Part shown: positions 9,001 through 15,911 of the stretch, one piece after another
Layout: the number at the start of each line of letters is the position of its first letter
Numbering within the stretch: position 1 is the stretch's first letter
From: Microcoleus sp. FACHB-DQ6
GTDB taxonomy: Bacteria; Cyanobacteriota; Cyanobacteriia; Cyanobacteriales; Microcoleaceae
Assembly: GCA_014695175.1 (NCBI GenBank)
Contig: JACJNV010000131.1
Coordinates: 1-35,877, forward strand
Direction of reading: 5' to 3'
DNA: 35,877 nucleotides
Notes under the pieces: generated by a model
What the model was told of the DNA's origin: nothing
Databases searched by the model: none
The model's input: the letters and a program-made list of their open reading frames with translations, nothing else
Translations under genes and position numbers: made by a program

Positions 9001-9948
9001 GCGGATTTAGACGAATCGGCAGAAAACAACCCTTTAGCCGCACAAGTTCAAGCAGAGATTCAGTATTGGGAATCTACAGGTTTGAGTCAGGAAGAGGCGC
9101 AAAGGCGATCGCAATTTCGAGTCTTTGGCTCAAAACCGGGTGCTTACGGCGCAGGGCTTCAAGGCATAATTGAAGCTCAAAACTGGACAAACGACAGCGA
9201 TTTAGCAAAAGCTTACATTAATTGGAGCAGTTACGCCTATACAAGTACCCCCCCAACCCCCCCTTATCAAGGGGGGGCTAAATCTAATTCCTCTCCTTTA
9301 CAAGGGGGGGCTAATTCCAACTCTTGTCCCCCCCCTTTACAAGGGGGGGTTAGGGGGGGTGAATGGGGATGTTCTGCACCCGAAGCATTTGAAAAACGCC
9401 TCGGCCAAATGCAAATAGTTCTGCAAAACCAAGACAACCGCGAACACGACATCCTCGACTCCGACGATTATTATCAATTCCAAGGGGGAATGACGGCCGC
9501 AATTCGCAATTTGCAAGGCAAAAATCCTGAAACCTATTTCGGAGACAACTCGATTCCCGAAAATCCGAAAGTCCGGCAACTGCGAGAAGAAATTGCGCGG
9601 GTTTATCGCAGCAGGGCTGTGAATCCCAAATGGATAGAAGGTGCAATGCGACACGGTTATAAAGGTGCTTTTGAAATTGCAGCAACTGTTGATTTTTTGT
9701 TTGCTTATGATGCTACGGCAAATTGTGTAGAGGATTTTATGTATGAAGGAATCGCAGAGGCTTACATTTTTGATGAGAAAGTGCAGGCATTTATTCAAGA
9801 AAACAATCCTTGGGCGCTGCGAGATATGGCGGAAAGATTGCTAGAAGCTCGTCAGCGAGGGTTATGGCAGAGTGCCAAGCAGGATACATTGGATAAATTG
9901 AGGTCGATCGCCCTGCAAGCCGAAGCAGTCATCGAATCCCATACATAA
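6067..9948 (+). CDS. cobN: Cobaltochelatase large subunit CobN
   Basis: CobN is the large cytoplasmic subunit of the ATP-dependent cobalt chelatase that inserts Co2+ into the corrin ring in aerobic-type cobalamin synthesis; it is a homologue of magnesium chelatase ChlH/BchH. The frame gives 1293 residues, close to the family size. Family blocks include VIILRLLGGRSYWSYGLEIL, GILFYRAHYLSGN, the DAIIHAGKHGNLEWLPGK block (around residue 555), VGRVAAETLIERY, and near the end MRHGYKGAFEIAATVDFLFA. Absence of ChlH-type features supports CobN. No small subunits are adjacent; in cyanobacteria ChlI/ChlD may serve (inference). Two stretches are foreign: about residues 784-794 (tandem repeat-derived IRVHPRSSAV) and 1061-1098, a 38-codon insert made of a G/C-run palindrome that keeps the frame. 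Confidence 0.95.
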   Translation: MHKIAATPGGWNPQAEGVIFIQQTPAPIVFISAADTDIQTLAAAASKMPAKFPKVRAVNLLQLQQQLTIDTYAEEVLERAEVIILRLLGGRSYWSYGLEILRETVQKTNASLIVMPGEDSPDPDLISHSNVSLSAVNQLWRYFTEGGVHNFVNALKFAADTCLKTAYNPPLPQTVSRVGIYDWKKQIESSPTCGHGDITSKSKVGILFYRAHYLSGNLAPVDALCQALAERNLVPVPVFVSSLREPDLQIELLEYFQPKESEPIQLLLNTTSFAVSGFSSQEPAQNSLKSLDVPVLQAIFSGGGLEQWETELQGLSPRDVAMNVALPEVDGKIITRAVSFKAVQTWNSELETDVVGYVAAGDRISFVADLTANWVKMKQTPAANRRIAIILANYPTRNARLANGVGLDTPASCVEILKAMQEAGYQIENLPASGNELIELLTSGVTNDPEGRELRPVHQSLDLAEYEEYFANLPQEVQDGICKRWGLPGSYAQDFISNNTSFPIPGIQFGNVFVGIQPSRGYELDPALNYHAPDLEPTHNYLAYYYWLREKLGIDAIIHAGKHGNLEWLPGKSIALSNKCYPEVALGAMPNFYPFIVNDPGEGSQAKRRSQAVIIDHLTPPMTRAELYGPLQQLETLIDEYCEAQSLDPSRLPMIRDRILALTNKENLDKDLGIQLNKSEFTEFITRTDGYLCELKESQIRDGLHIFGQCPEGRQLRDLIIAIARHPTNGRSGITRALAEDSGYDFDPLTCDPTSIIQHRTAGDLTAELEEKAAELVDNLIEKIRVHPRSSAVKNIQIGEGTQQELNWINNYLLPSLLQTNQEITNLLRGLDGRHIPSGASGAPTRGRPDVLPTGRNFYSVDIRAIPTETAWRVGRVAAETLIERYTQENGEYPKTLGLSVWGTSTMRTGGDDIAEALALIGVQPVWDGPSRRVVDFEILPVSVLGRPRVDVTLRISGFFRDAFFNLIDLFDSAVKAVADLDESAENNPLAAQVQAEIQYWESTGLSQEEAQRRSQFRVFGSKPGAYGAGLQGIIEAQNWTNDSDLAKAYINWSSYAYTSTPPTPPYQGGAKSNSSPLQGGANSNSCPPPLQGGVRGGEWGCSAPEAFEKRLGQMQIVLQNQDNREHDILDSDDYYQFQGGMTAAIRNLQGKNPETYFGDNSIPENPKVRQLREEIARVYRSRAVNPKWIEGAMRHGYKGAFEIAATVDFLFAYDATANCVEDFMYEGIAEAYIFDEKVQAFIQENNPWALRDMAERLLEARQRGLWQSAKQDTLDKLRSIALQAEAVIESHT
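8417..8446 (+). repeat. 10-bp tandem repeat inside cobN
   Basis: TCCGCGTTCA occurs twice in tandem and a third variant, TCTGCGGTTA, follows. The motif family 'atccgcgttcatctgcggtt' is normally intergenic in cyanobacteria as far as I recall. Here it is translated as IRVHPRSSAV within CobN, between two ordinary family blocks. Confidence 0.5.
9247..9360. repeat. In-frame 114-bp palindromic G/C-run element inside cobN
   Basis: The arms are ACCCCCCCAACCCCCCCTT at the left and its near-perfect inverse, AAGGGGGGGTTAGGGGGGGT, at the right, with two further copies of the TACAAGGGGGG motif between. The length of 114 bp is exactly 38 codons. It is translated as Pro/Gly/Ser-rich peptide (PPTPPYQGG, SPLQGG, PPPLQGGVRGG) between WSSYAYTS and APEAFEKRLGQM, which would otherwise be near-adjacent. 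Confidence 0.75.
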
Positions 9949-10035
9949 ATACTCAATTAACGTCACGATCGCGGCTGCCGACGAATGGCCGCTTGCGGTA
10001 ATATCTAGTAATATTTCGCGATCGCTGAAAGCTTT

Positions 10036-11685
10036 ATGATTCGCCGCTACATTGCTAGCATCAGCACCAGCATCCTCAAACGTACCTGCGCCGCAGCCGC
10101 TGTATTAGCCGTAACTTTGGGATGTTCGTCAACGAAGCCGCCCAACACCGCAGCGCCATCGGGTTCGATCGAATCCGCAGTCCTAGCGCAGTCCCCAACG
10201 TCTCTGTTAGCCCGAAACCCCAACAAATCCAAAAAATCCGTCAGCGTTTCTTCATGCCCTCAAAACGATGGCTTCACCGAGGCAGTTAACTTTGCCACCC
10301 AAGCTTCTAATTTGGCTCAATCAGCCAATTCAAAACAAGAGTGGGACAAAGTAGCCGCCCTGTGGGTACAGGCCGTCGCCTGGATGCAAGCGGTTCCCGC
10401 CGGTAGTCCCAGACGGGCGTTTGCTGAGAAAAAAGTAATCGAGTACATGAGAAACCTGGTTTATTCCCAGCAGCAAGCGACCGCAACCCGATCGCAAGCC
10501 AGTACAGTCAGCTTCAGCAGCGATTTGCTAAACGAACAACTAGAACTTTACCTATCCTACGTTGCTGCGGTCGGCCCGCCAGATGTTTTGATTGTCGGCA
10601 GTTCCCGGGCATTGCAGGGCGTCGATCCCAAACAGCTAAAACAATCTTTGGCCCAAAGGGGCCGTCCGGGCTTAAAAGTATTTAACTTTTCAGTCAACGG
10701 CGCAACTGCACAAGTAGTTGACTTTCAACTGCGGCGGCTTTTGAAGCCAGGTCATTTGCCTCAAATGATTGTCTGGGCGGATGGTGTGCGGGGATTTAAC
10801 AGCGGCCGGGACGATCGCACTTTTAATTCGATCGTCGATTCTGAAGGCAGCCAACTTTTAGCAGCAGGCATTCGCCCCGAACTGCCGTCGGATGAACCCA
10901 ACGAGATTCCGCTGTGTTACAGATTCCCGCAGCCCTGCGCTAACAACACTTTCCGCAAAGCATTGGCATCTGTCGATCGACCTTTCAGGGGCGGACAAGA
11001 TGCCCACCCCACACTCAAATTCCTGTCCAGTGGAACGGGCATCTTGCCCGTTGCTGACACCCACCCCCCAATCAAATTCCTGTCTAGTGGAACGGGCATC
11101 TTGCCCGTTGCTGAGAATGCTGCAAGATATGAGTTAAAACCGATCGCAGCGAATGCAGCAACCCAAAAAGCACAATTGATTCCAGTCTCGCGACGCACAA
11201 CAGTAGCCATGAGACAACTCAACCAATTGGCAGATTCGATCGACTCTAACGGATTCATGGCTATATCGGGCACTTACAACCCCAACACTTATTATCGGGA
11301 ACGCGCTTACGTTTCAGGCCAGTACGATCGCGACTACGAAAACTTCAACCTCGGAGGCAAACAAGCAACAGCCTTTAATTCAGTTGTAGCATTTACCAAA
11401 GCTCGCAAAATTCCCCTAATTTTCGTTAATTTGCCCCTCACCAACGACTACTTAGACGGAACTCGCCTGTGGGCAGAACAGCAGTTCCGGCAGCGAATGC
11501 AGCAACTCTCGCGGCAAAAAGGCTTCGCTTTCCGCGACTTGTCGCAGCGCTGGCCGGGCCGTAACGACTATTTTTTTGACCCCAGCCACCTCAACCGCTT
11601 TGGGGCGATCGCAGTTTCTCGCCTACTCGCGGCCGATTCCAGCATTATCTGGCCGCGGCCCAAATCCAGCCGCAGCGACGGGTGA
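10036..11685 (+). CDS. DUF1574/SGNH-like lipoprotein
   Basis: A 549-residue protein starting MIRRYIASISTSILKRTCAA, with a lipobox ending in Cys30 (AVTLGC), so it is probably a lipid-anchored envelope protein. The SGNH-like core is seen as VLIVGSSRALQGVDP (about residues 183-197, nucleophile Ser in GSS), FNFSVNGATAQVVDFQLRRL, MIVWADGVRGFN and FFDPSHLNRFGA (about 512-523, the Asp-x-x-His block). This resembles DUF1574 and AlgJ/AlgX-type acyltransferase/esterase folds, suggesting acyl transfer to or from a surface glycan; the substrate is unknown. A foreign insert at about residues 317-360 holds two copies of KFLSSGTGILPVA. The 3' end runs into a GAAGGAA repeat starting at the stop codon. Confidence 0.75.
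   Translation: MIRRYIASISTSILKRTCAAAAVLAVTLGCSSTKPPNTAAPSGSIESAVLAQSPTSLLARNPNKSKKSVSVSSCPQNDGFTEAVNFATQASNLAQSANSKQEWDKVAALWVQAVAWMQAVPAGSPRRAFAEKKVIEYMRNLVYSQQQATATRSQASTVSFSSDLLNEQLELYLSYVAAVGPPDVLIVGSSRALQGVDPKQLKQSLAQRGRPGLKVFNFSVNGATAQVVDFQLRRLLKPGHLPQMIVWADGVRGFNSGRDDRTFNSIVDSEGSQLLAAGIRPELPSDEPNEIPLCYRFPQPCANNTFRKALASVDRPFRGGQDAHPTLKFLSSGTGILPVADTHPPIKFLSSGTGILPVAENAARYELKPIAANAATQKAQLIPVSRRTTVAMRQLNQLADSIDSNGFMAISGTYNPNTYYRERAYVSGQYDRDYENFNLGGKQATAFNSVVAFTKARKIPLIFVNLPLTNDYLDGTRLWAEQQFRQRMQQLSRQKGFAFRDLSQRWPGRNDYFFDPSHLNRFGAIAVSRLLAADSSIIWPRPKSSRSDG
10988..11109. repeat. In-frame intergenic-type repeat pair inside the DUF1574 gene
   Basis: Two 57-bp units (19 codons) each carry GGAACGGGCATCTTGCCCGT; the GGGCATCTTG blocks are at 11037-11046 and 11094-11103. 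An inverse copy, CAAGATGCCC, sits at 10996-11005, so the segment is palindromic. It is translated without a break as TLKFLSSGTGILPVA and IKFLSSGTGILPVA. Confidence 0.75.
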
Positions 11686-11718
11686 AGGAAGAAGGAAGAA
11701 GGAAGAAGGAAGAAGGAA
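11684..11718 (+). repeat. 7-bp tandem repeat (GAAGGAA)5
   Basis: Five exact copies of GAAGGAA begin inside the stop codon of the DUF1574 gene. This is a short tandemly repeated repetitive (STRR) sequence of the kind known from filamentous cyanobacteria. Two inverse copies (TTCCTTC) stand just before the SxtJ-like gene near 15896-15909. Confidence 0.85.
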
Positions 11719-11766
11719 GATGTAGAAATGCAGTCATAATAATATTTCTTATTCCCGGCTTTCTTT

Positions 11767-11787
11767 TTACCAGGCAGATCCTGGTAA
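11767..11787. terminator. Hairpin, possible terminator after the DUF1574 gene
   Basis: TTACCAGG - CAGAT - CCTGGTAA is a perfect 8-bp stem with a 5-base loop. It is followed by a second small hairpin, AGGCTCTGCCT. On the minus strand the stem is followed by AAAGAAAGC rather than T's, and on the plus strand there is no T-run, so termination is uncertain; it may simply be a repeat. Confidence 0.4.
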
Positions 11788-11894
11788 CGCAGATCCACAG
11801 GCTCTGCCTCGCAATGCTCAAAAATAGTTTAAAATCTAACCTGATGTCCAAAACCAATTTGTGCGATCGAACATTTTAAGATATTTCACTCAGC

Positions 11895-12040
11895 CTAAAA
11901 TCTCACAATCAAAAATCCCAAATCGATAGATTGTGAGGTCACTCTAAAATCTCACAATCAAAAATCCCAAATCGATAGATTGTGAGCTCACTCTAAAATC
12001 TAACAATCCCAAATCTAAAATCTAAAATCGATAGGTTGTG
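11895..12040 (+). repeat. 49-bp tandem hairpin units duplicating the nadK leader
   Basis: Units start at 11895, 11944 and 11993 (period 49 bp). Units 1 and 2 are almost identical and each contains CTCACAATC, an 18-base AT-rich loop, and GATTGTGAG, a perfect 9-bp stem. Unit 3 is diverged (TAACAATC ... GGTTGTG), and the last three bases of its right arm are the GTG start codon of nadK. Units 1 and 2 therefore carry copies of the gene's start region. No gene lies in the 11686-12037 gap. Confidence 0.8.
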
Positions 12041-12958
12041 CAACTAAAACAAGTAATTATCGCCCACAAAGCCAGAGATACCCTCAGCCAGCGGTGGGCA
12101 GAACAGTGTGCCCGCCAATTGGAAAGTCGCGGGTGTCAGGTTTTAATGGGGCCCAGTGGCCCGAAAGATAACCCGTATCCGGTGTTTTTAGCTTCTAGTA
12201 ACAGCCCAATTGATTTAGCGGTGGTGCTGGGGGGCGACGGTACGGCCCTAGCTGCGGCGCGGAATTTGGCGGCTGACGGCATCCCGATTTTGGCAGCGAA
12301 TGTGGGGGGACATCTGGGGTTTTTAACCGAGTCTTTTGAGGATTTCCAAAATACTGAGGAGATTTGGGACAGACTTTCGGAAGATAGGTATGCTGTGCAG
12401 AAGCGGATGATGTTGCAGGCAACAGTTTTTGAGGGAAACAGAAGCAATCTCGAACCCCAAAGCGATCGATTTTTGGCACTAAATGAAATGTGTGTCAAAC
12501 CTGCTTCAGCCGATCGAATGCCGAGCTGTATTCTAGAAATGGAAGTTGACGGCGAAGTAGTCGATCAATATCAAGGCGACGGTTTAATTGTGGCAACTCC
12601 CACCGGTTCGACTTGCTACACCGCATCTGCCAACGGGCCGATTATGCACTCGGGAATGGAGGCGATCGCAGTTACTCCGATTTGCCCTTTGAGTTTATCC
12701 AGTCGGGCGATCGTACTCCCGCCCGGTTCAGTCGTCAGCATTTGGCCTTTAGCAGATTACGAACTCAGTACCAAACTCTGGACAGACGGCATTTTAGGTA
12801 CTGCAATTTGGCCGGGACAGCGCGTAGACGTGCGGAGGGCAGACTGCGAAGCCCAGTTTATCATTTTGCGGAAAAACTATTCTTATTACAACACTTTGAG
12901 GGAAAAACTTCACTGGGCAGGAGCCAGAATTCGCTACAGCAACAATCACCGCAATTAA
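12038..12958 (+). CDS. nadK: NAD kinase (slr0400-type NadK)
   Basis: NadK phosphorylates NAD(H) to NADP(H) with ATP in the cytoplasm. The 306-residue product starts at GTG 12038 (QLKQVIIAHKARDTLSQRW). It has the nucleotide-binding GGDGT motif (LAVVLGGDGTALAAARNL), the NVGGHLGFL block, LNEMCVKPASADRMPSCILE, and the diagnostic DGLIVATPTGSTCYTASANG followed by PICPLSLSSRAIVLP. These are the catalytic Asp, the NE-like motif and the conserved Thr/Gly loop of the family. Cyanobacteria usually have two NadKs; the MGPSGPKDNPYPVFLAS stretch is typical of the slr0400 group. The leader is made of tandem 49-bp hairpins that include the start codon, which could affect translation. Confidence 0.93.
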   Translation: MQLKQVIIAHKARDTLSQRWAEQCARQLESRGCQVLMGPSGPKDNPYPVFLASSNSPIDLAVVLGGDGTALAAARNLAADGIPILAANVGGHLGFLTESFEDFQNTEEIWDRLSEDRYAVQKRMMLQATVFEGNRSNLEPQSDRFLALNEMCVKPASADRMPSCILEMEVDGEVVDQYQGDGLIVATPTGSTCYTASANGPIMHSGMEAIAVTPICPLSLSSRAIVLPPGSVVSIWPLADYELSTKLWTDGILGTAIWPGQRVDVRRADCEAQFIILRKNYSYYNTLREKLHWAGARIRYSNNHRN

Positions 12959-13119
12959 TCCGAATCATCCACCATGAAACTGCATTAACCCCTAGGACAC
13001 GTAAGCGTGAAAAAACCTGTTAAATCACCAACAATCTAGATACAAAAACCGCCCTCAGCCAACCCATAATCTCTGTACTTTGTTAAGATCTCTCAATATC
13101 TTGACAAACAGCCTGATCT

Positions 13120-13605
13120 ATGCAGATTTCCAAAAAATCAACCCGACCTTTCAACCCTCAAGATACATATCCCTGTCCCGTGTGCCGCACCGGTCAAATT
13201 TCCACCCTAGCGCTGATGGACGCCTTAGCTTGCAACTTCTGCCAGCACATTTATACCGCAAGCGTTGAAAGACAATCGCTCCAAATGGCCGATCGCCAAC
13301 CGCCCGTAACTTGGCACTGGAACGGCAAACAGTGGATAGGAGCCCACCTCGAAGGCGTAGAATTCGGATGGCCCTACCTTGCAGCGGCTATTGGTCTAAT
13401 TTTCCTTCCCACTACCTTGCTGGGACTTTCAGCTTACTATTTTCCCCCGGTTCCCGGCAGCCGGTTGTCGTGGGTGCCCGTAGCTTGGACAGGCTTAGCT
13501 TTTTTGTCGCATTTAGGCATTGTGCTGTGGTTGGTAGGTGAATTTTATCAATTCCCGCTGGTTACTTACTTCAGAGCTTGGGGGCGCAGGATAAGCCGGC
13601 GCTAG
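13120..13605 (+). CDS. Zinc-ribbon membrane protein, conserved hypothetical
   Basis: A 161-residue protein starting MQISKKSTRPFNPQDTYP. Residues about 19-41 form a treble-clef-like zinc ribbon with two CxxC pairs (CPVCRTGQ and CNFCQHIY). A soluble segment with WHWNGKQWIGAHLEGVEFGW follows, then two strong transmembrane helices (YLAAAIGLIFLPTTLLGLSA and WTGLAFLSHLGIVLWLVGEF) and a basic tail (RAWGRRISRR). I do not know a function; the layout resembles small conserved cyanobacterial membrane proteins. It is on the same strand as nadK, 161 bp downstream, and separated from the carbamoyltransferase gene by 169 bp. Confidence 0.75.
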   Translation: MQISKKSTRPFNPQDTYPCPVCRTGQISTLALMDALACNFCQHIYTASVERQSLQMADRQPPVTWHWNGKQWIGAHLEGVEFGWPYLAAAIGLIFLPTTLLGLSAYYFPPVPGSRLSWVPVAWTGLAFLSHLGIVLWLVGEFYQFPLVTYFRAWGRRISRR

Positions 13606-13713
13606 CTTAAATGCTCTCTAACAGCCGATCCCCGTCGGGCGGCCCACCGACATCGATCCAGATAAAATTAGAGGCGATCGCAAAACTCTCGCCCAAATCC
13701 GCACTTAAGCAGC

Positions 13714-13719
13714 TATAAT
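13714..13719 (+). promoter_or_regulatory. Candidate -10 box for the carbamoyltransferase cluster
   Basis: TATAAT lies 55 bp before the ATG at 13775, within a small inverted repeat AGCTAT-AATCG-ATAGCT. No good -35 hexamer is visible at the usual distance. It would drive the whole 13.8-20.4 kb cluster. Confidence 0.3.
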
Positions 13720-13774
13720 CGATAGCTATTCTAAATAGTCAGATACAAACGCATTGCGATTTGTGAGGAGACGA

Positions 13775-15751
13775 ATGAACATACTTGGAATCTCGGCGTA
13801 CTATCACGACAGCGCCGCAGCCTTAATTCGCGATGGAGAAATTATAGCCGCAGCGCAGGAAGAAAGATTTTCCCGCAAAAAGCACGACGCCAGATTTCCC
13901 AAGAATGCGATCGCTTATTGCTTGAAAGAAGCGAAAATAGATTTGCGGGAACTCGATCATATAGTCTTTTACGACAAACCTTTAGTCAAATTCGAGCGCC
14001 TTCTCGAAACCTATTTAGCCTACGCACCCCAAGGTTTTCGCTCTTTCCTAACAGCCATGCCGATATGGCTCAAAGAAAAGCTTTACCTCAAAACCATGCT
14101 CAAAAGAGATCTGGCAGCAATAGCAAACTGCAAAACGAATAAACTGCCATCTCTGCTATTTACCGAACACCACCAATCGCACGCAGCATCGGCATTTTTT
14201 CCCAGCCCCTTTGAAAAAGCAGCCGTTTTGTGCCTAGACGGCGTGGGCGAGTGGGCGACAACCTCAGTTTGGTTGGGAGACGGGAACGAACTTACACCTC
14301 AGTGGGAAATCGATTTTCCCCACTCCTTGGGTTTGCTTTATTCAGCTTTCACCTATTACACCGGCTTCAAAGTCAACTCTGGCGAATACAAACTCATGGG
14401 TTTAGCTCCTTACGGCGAACCCAAGTATGTAGACAAAATTCTCAACTATTTAATAGACCTCAAAGATGACGGAACTTTCCGTTTGAACATGGATTATTTC
14501 AACTATACAGTTGGCTTAACCATGACAAACAAGAAGTTTGACGAACTGTTTGAAGGACCGCCGCGTCAAGCTGAAGGAAAATTGACTCAGCGAGAAATGG
14601 ACATTGCAGCTTCCATTCAAGTTGTTACCGAAGAAGTTGTTTTGCGGCTTTGCAGAACAGTTAAAAAAGAATTGGATGTAGATTATCTTTGTCTTGCCGG
14701 CGGCGTTGCTCTCAACTGCGTTGCTAACGGTAGACTCTTGCGGGAAGGTATTTTCAAAGATATTTGGATTCAGCCGGCGGCGGGAGATGCTGGCGGTGCT
14801 TTGGGCGCGGCTTTGGCGATTTGGTACCAGTATTGCGAACAAACTCGCACTGTGAGCGCCAACTCGACAGCAAATAGTATAGAATCCCTCAAAACTGAAC
14901 TTGTCACTACAAACGCAGCGGTTGAGGAGAGGACTTCCGTTGTCACTACAAATCAAGCGGTGGCAACTGTGGCGAAATCAGTTGCTCATTTAACTTGTCA
15001 CGATCAAATGCGGGGCTCTTATTTGGGGCCGAGGTTTACTGACGCAGAAATTCTCGAATATTTGGATGCTGTCAAAGCCAGCTACCACCGATTGGACGAT
15101 GCCGAATTAATGCCGCAGTTGGCTGAGATTTTGGAACAGGGAAATGTGGTGGGATGGTTCCAAGGGCGGATGGAATTTGGGCCGCGGGCTCTGGGCGGTC
15201 GATCGATCGTGGGCGATCCCCGCAGTGCTAAAATGCAGTCCGTGATGAACCTGAAAATTAAATATCGGGAATCATTTCGACCTTTTGCTCCGTCAATCTT
15301 AGCCGAGCGAGTTGCGGATTATTTCGAGATTGACCATTCTAGCCCTTATATGCTATTAGTAGCACCTGTCAAAGCCAGTCTCCGCATTCCGATGACTCCC
15401 GAACAAGAGCAGTTGTTTGGCATTGAAAAGCTCAACATTCCGCGTTCCGAGATTCCCGCTGTCACCCACGTCGATTACTCGGCTCGCATTCAAACTGTTC
15501 ACAAAGAAACCAATCCTCGCTACTATGACTTAATCAGCCATTTTGAAAAGCGATCGGGCTGTTCTATTGTGGTAAATACTTCTTTCAACGTCCGAGGTGA
15601 ACCCATTGTTTGCACTCCCGAGGATGCTTACCGCTGTTTCATGCGAACAGAAATGGACTATCTGGTTTTGGAAAATTACTTGCTTCCCAAGTCCGAACAA
15701 ATTCCTTGGAAACAAGATGATGCTTGGAAAAATGAATTTGAACTAGATTAG
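13775..15751 (+). CDS. NodU/CmcH (SxtI-type) O-carbamoyltransferase
   Basis: Members of this family move the carbamoyl group of carbamoyl phosphate, through carbamoyl-AMP, to a hydroxyl of a sugar or metabolite. ATG 13775 follows a strong ribosome site (GAGGAG, 13764-13769), giving 658 residues. The N-terminal Kae1-like domain shows MNILGISAYYHDSAAALI, QEERFSRKKHDARFPKNAI, metal-site EHHQSHAASAFFPSPF and CLDGVGEWATTSVWLG, GEYKLMGLAPYGEP and LCLAGGVALNCVANG. The C-terminal domain shows VGWFQGRMEFGPRALGGRSI, KYRESFRPFAPSIL and VNTSFNVRGEPIVCTPEDA. All key blocks are intact. A linker of about 55 residues (about 355-410) is Ser/Thr/Val-rich and holds a 13-residue tandem duplication. It heads a cluster ordered like sxtI-J-K-L. 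The substrate is unknown. Confidence 0.9.
   Translation: MNILGISAYYHDSAAALIRDGEIIAAAQEERFSRKKHDARFPKNAIAYCLKEAKIDLRELDHIVFYDKPLVKFERLLETYLAYAPQGFRSFLTAMPIWLKEKLYLKTMLKRDLAAIANCKTNKLPSLLFTEHHQSHAASAFFPSPFEKAAVLCLDGVGEWATTSVWLGDGNELTPQWEIDFPHSLGLLYSAFTYYTGFKVNSGEYKLMGLAPYGEPKYVDKILNYLIDLKDDGTFRLNMDYFNYTVGLTMTNKKFDELFEGPPRQAEGKLTQREMDIAASIQVVTEEVVLRLCRTVKKELDVDYLCLAGGVALNCVANGRLLREGIFKDIWIQPAAGDAGGALGAALAIWYQYCEQTRTVSANSTANSIESLKTELVTTNAAVEERTSVVTTNQAVATVAKSVAHLTCHDQMRGSYLGPRFTDAEILEYLDAVKASYHRLDDAELMPQLAEILEQGNVVGWFQGRMEFGPRALGGRSIVGDPRSAKMQSVMNLKIKYRESFRPFAPSILAERVADYFEIDHSSPYMLLVAPVKASLRIPMTPEQEQLFGIEKLNIPRSEIPAVTHVDYSARIQTVHKETNPRYYDLISHFEKRSGCSIVVNTSFNVRGEPIVCTPEDAYRCFMRTEMDYLVLENYLLPKSEQIPWKQDDAWKNEFELD
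14901..14952 (+). repeat. 39-bp direct repeat in the carbamoyltransferase linker
   Basis: TTGTCACTACAAA occurs at 14901-14913 and 14940-14952, 39 bp (13 codons) apart, and is followed in each case by an AGCGG block. It is translated as LVTTNAAVEERTS and VVTTNQAVATVAK. A similar CTCACTACAAACT is in the intergenic DNA near 35637, so this may also be repeat DNA captured in a reading frame. Confidence 0.5.
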
Positions 15752-15757
15752 CAAGAA

Positions 15758-15810
15758 GGGCGGGTTTTTGAGTTTTTTCATAAGATAAAATATTTCCCTA
15801 AAACCCGCCC
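15758..15810. terminator. 11-bp stem palindrome after the carbamoyltransferase gene
   Basis: GGGCGGGTTTT (15758-15768) and AAAACCCGCCC (15800-15810) are perfect inverse copies around a 31-base AT-rich loop, 6 bp after the stop. The long loop and lack of a T-run make it more like a dispersed repeat or an attenuator than a full terminator, so the cluster may still be co-transcribed. Confidence 0.4.
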
Positions 15811-15850
15811 CTACAAGCCACTTTCTTTCTTCATTCTTTCCTCGACATTC

Positions 15851-15877
15851 ATCCGTTACATCCGTTACATCCGTTAC
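15851..15877 (+). repeat. 9-bp tandem repeat (ATCCGTTAC)3
   Basis: Three exact copies of ATCCGTTAC lie in the gap before the SxtJ-like gene. They are followed by two inverse copies of the GAAGGAA repeat unit next to its start codon. Confidence 0.8.
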
Positions 15878-15911
15878 ACAATCTGTTGCCGAACTTCCTT
15901 CTTCCTTCACA

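Noticed and set aside
9337-9798. Long minus-strand open frames opposite cobN
   Set aside because: They are shadows of the strongly supported cobN frame and show no family motif.
11895-12040. 49-bp repeats as a short CRISPR array
   Set aside because: The inner sequence between stems is the same in units 1 and 2, so there are no unique spacers; no cas gene is near.
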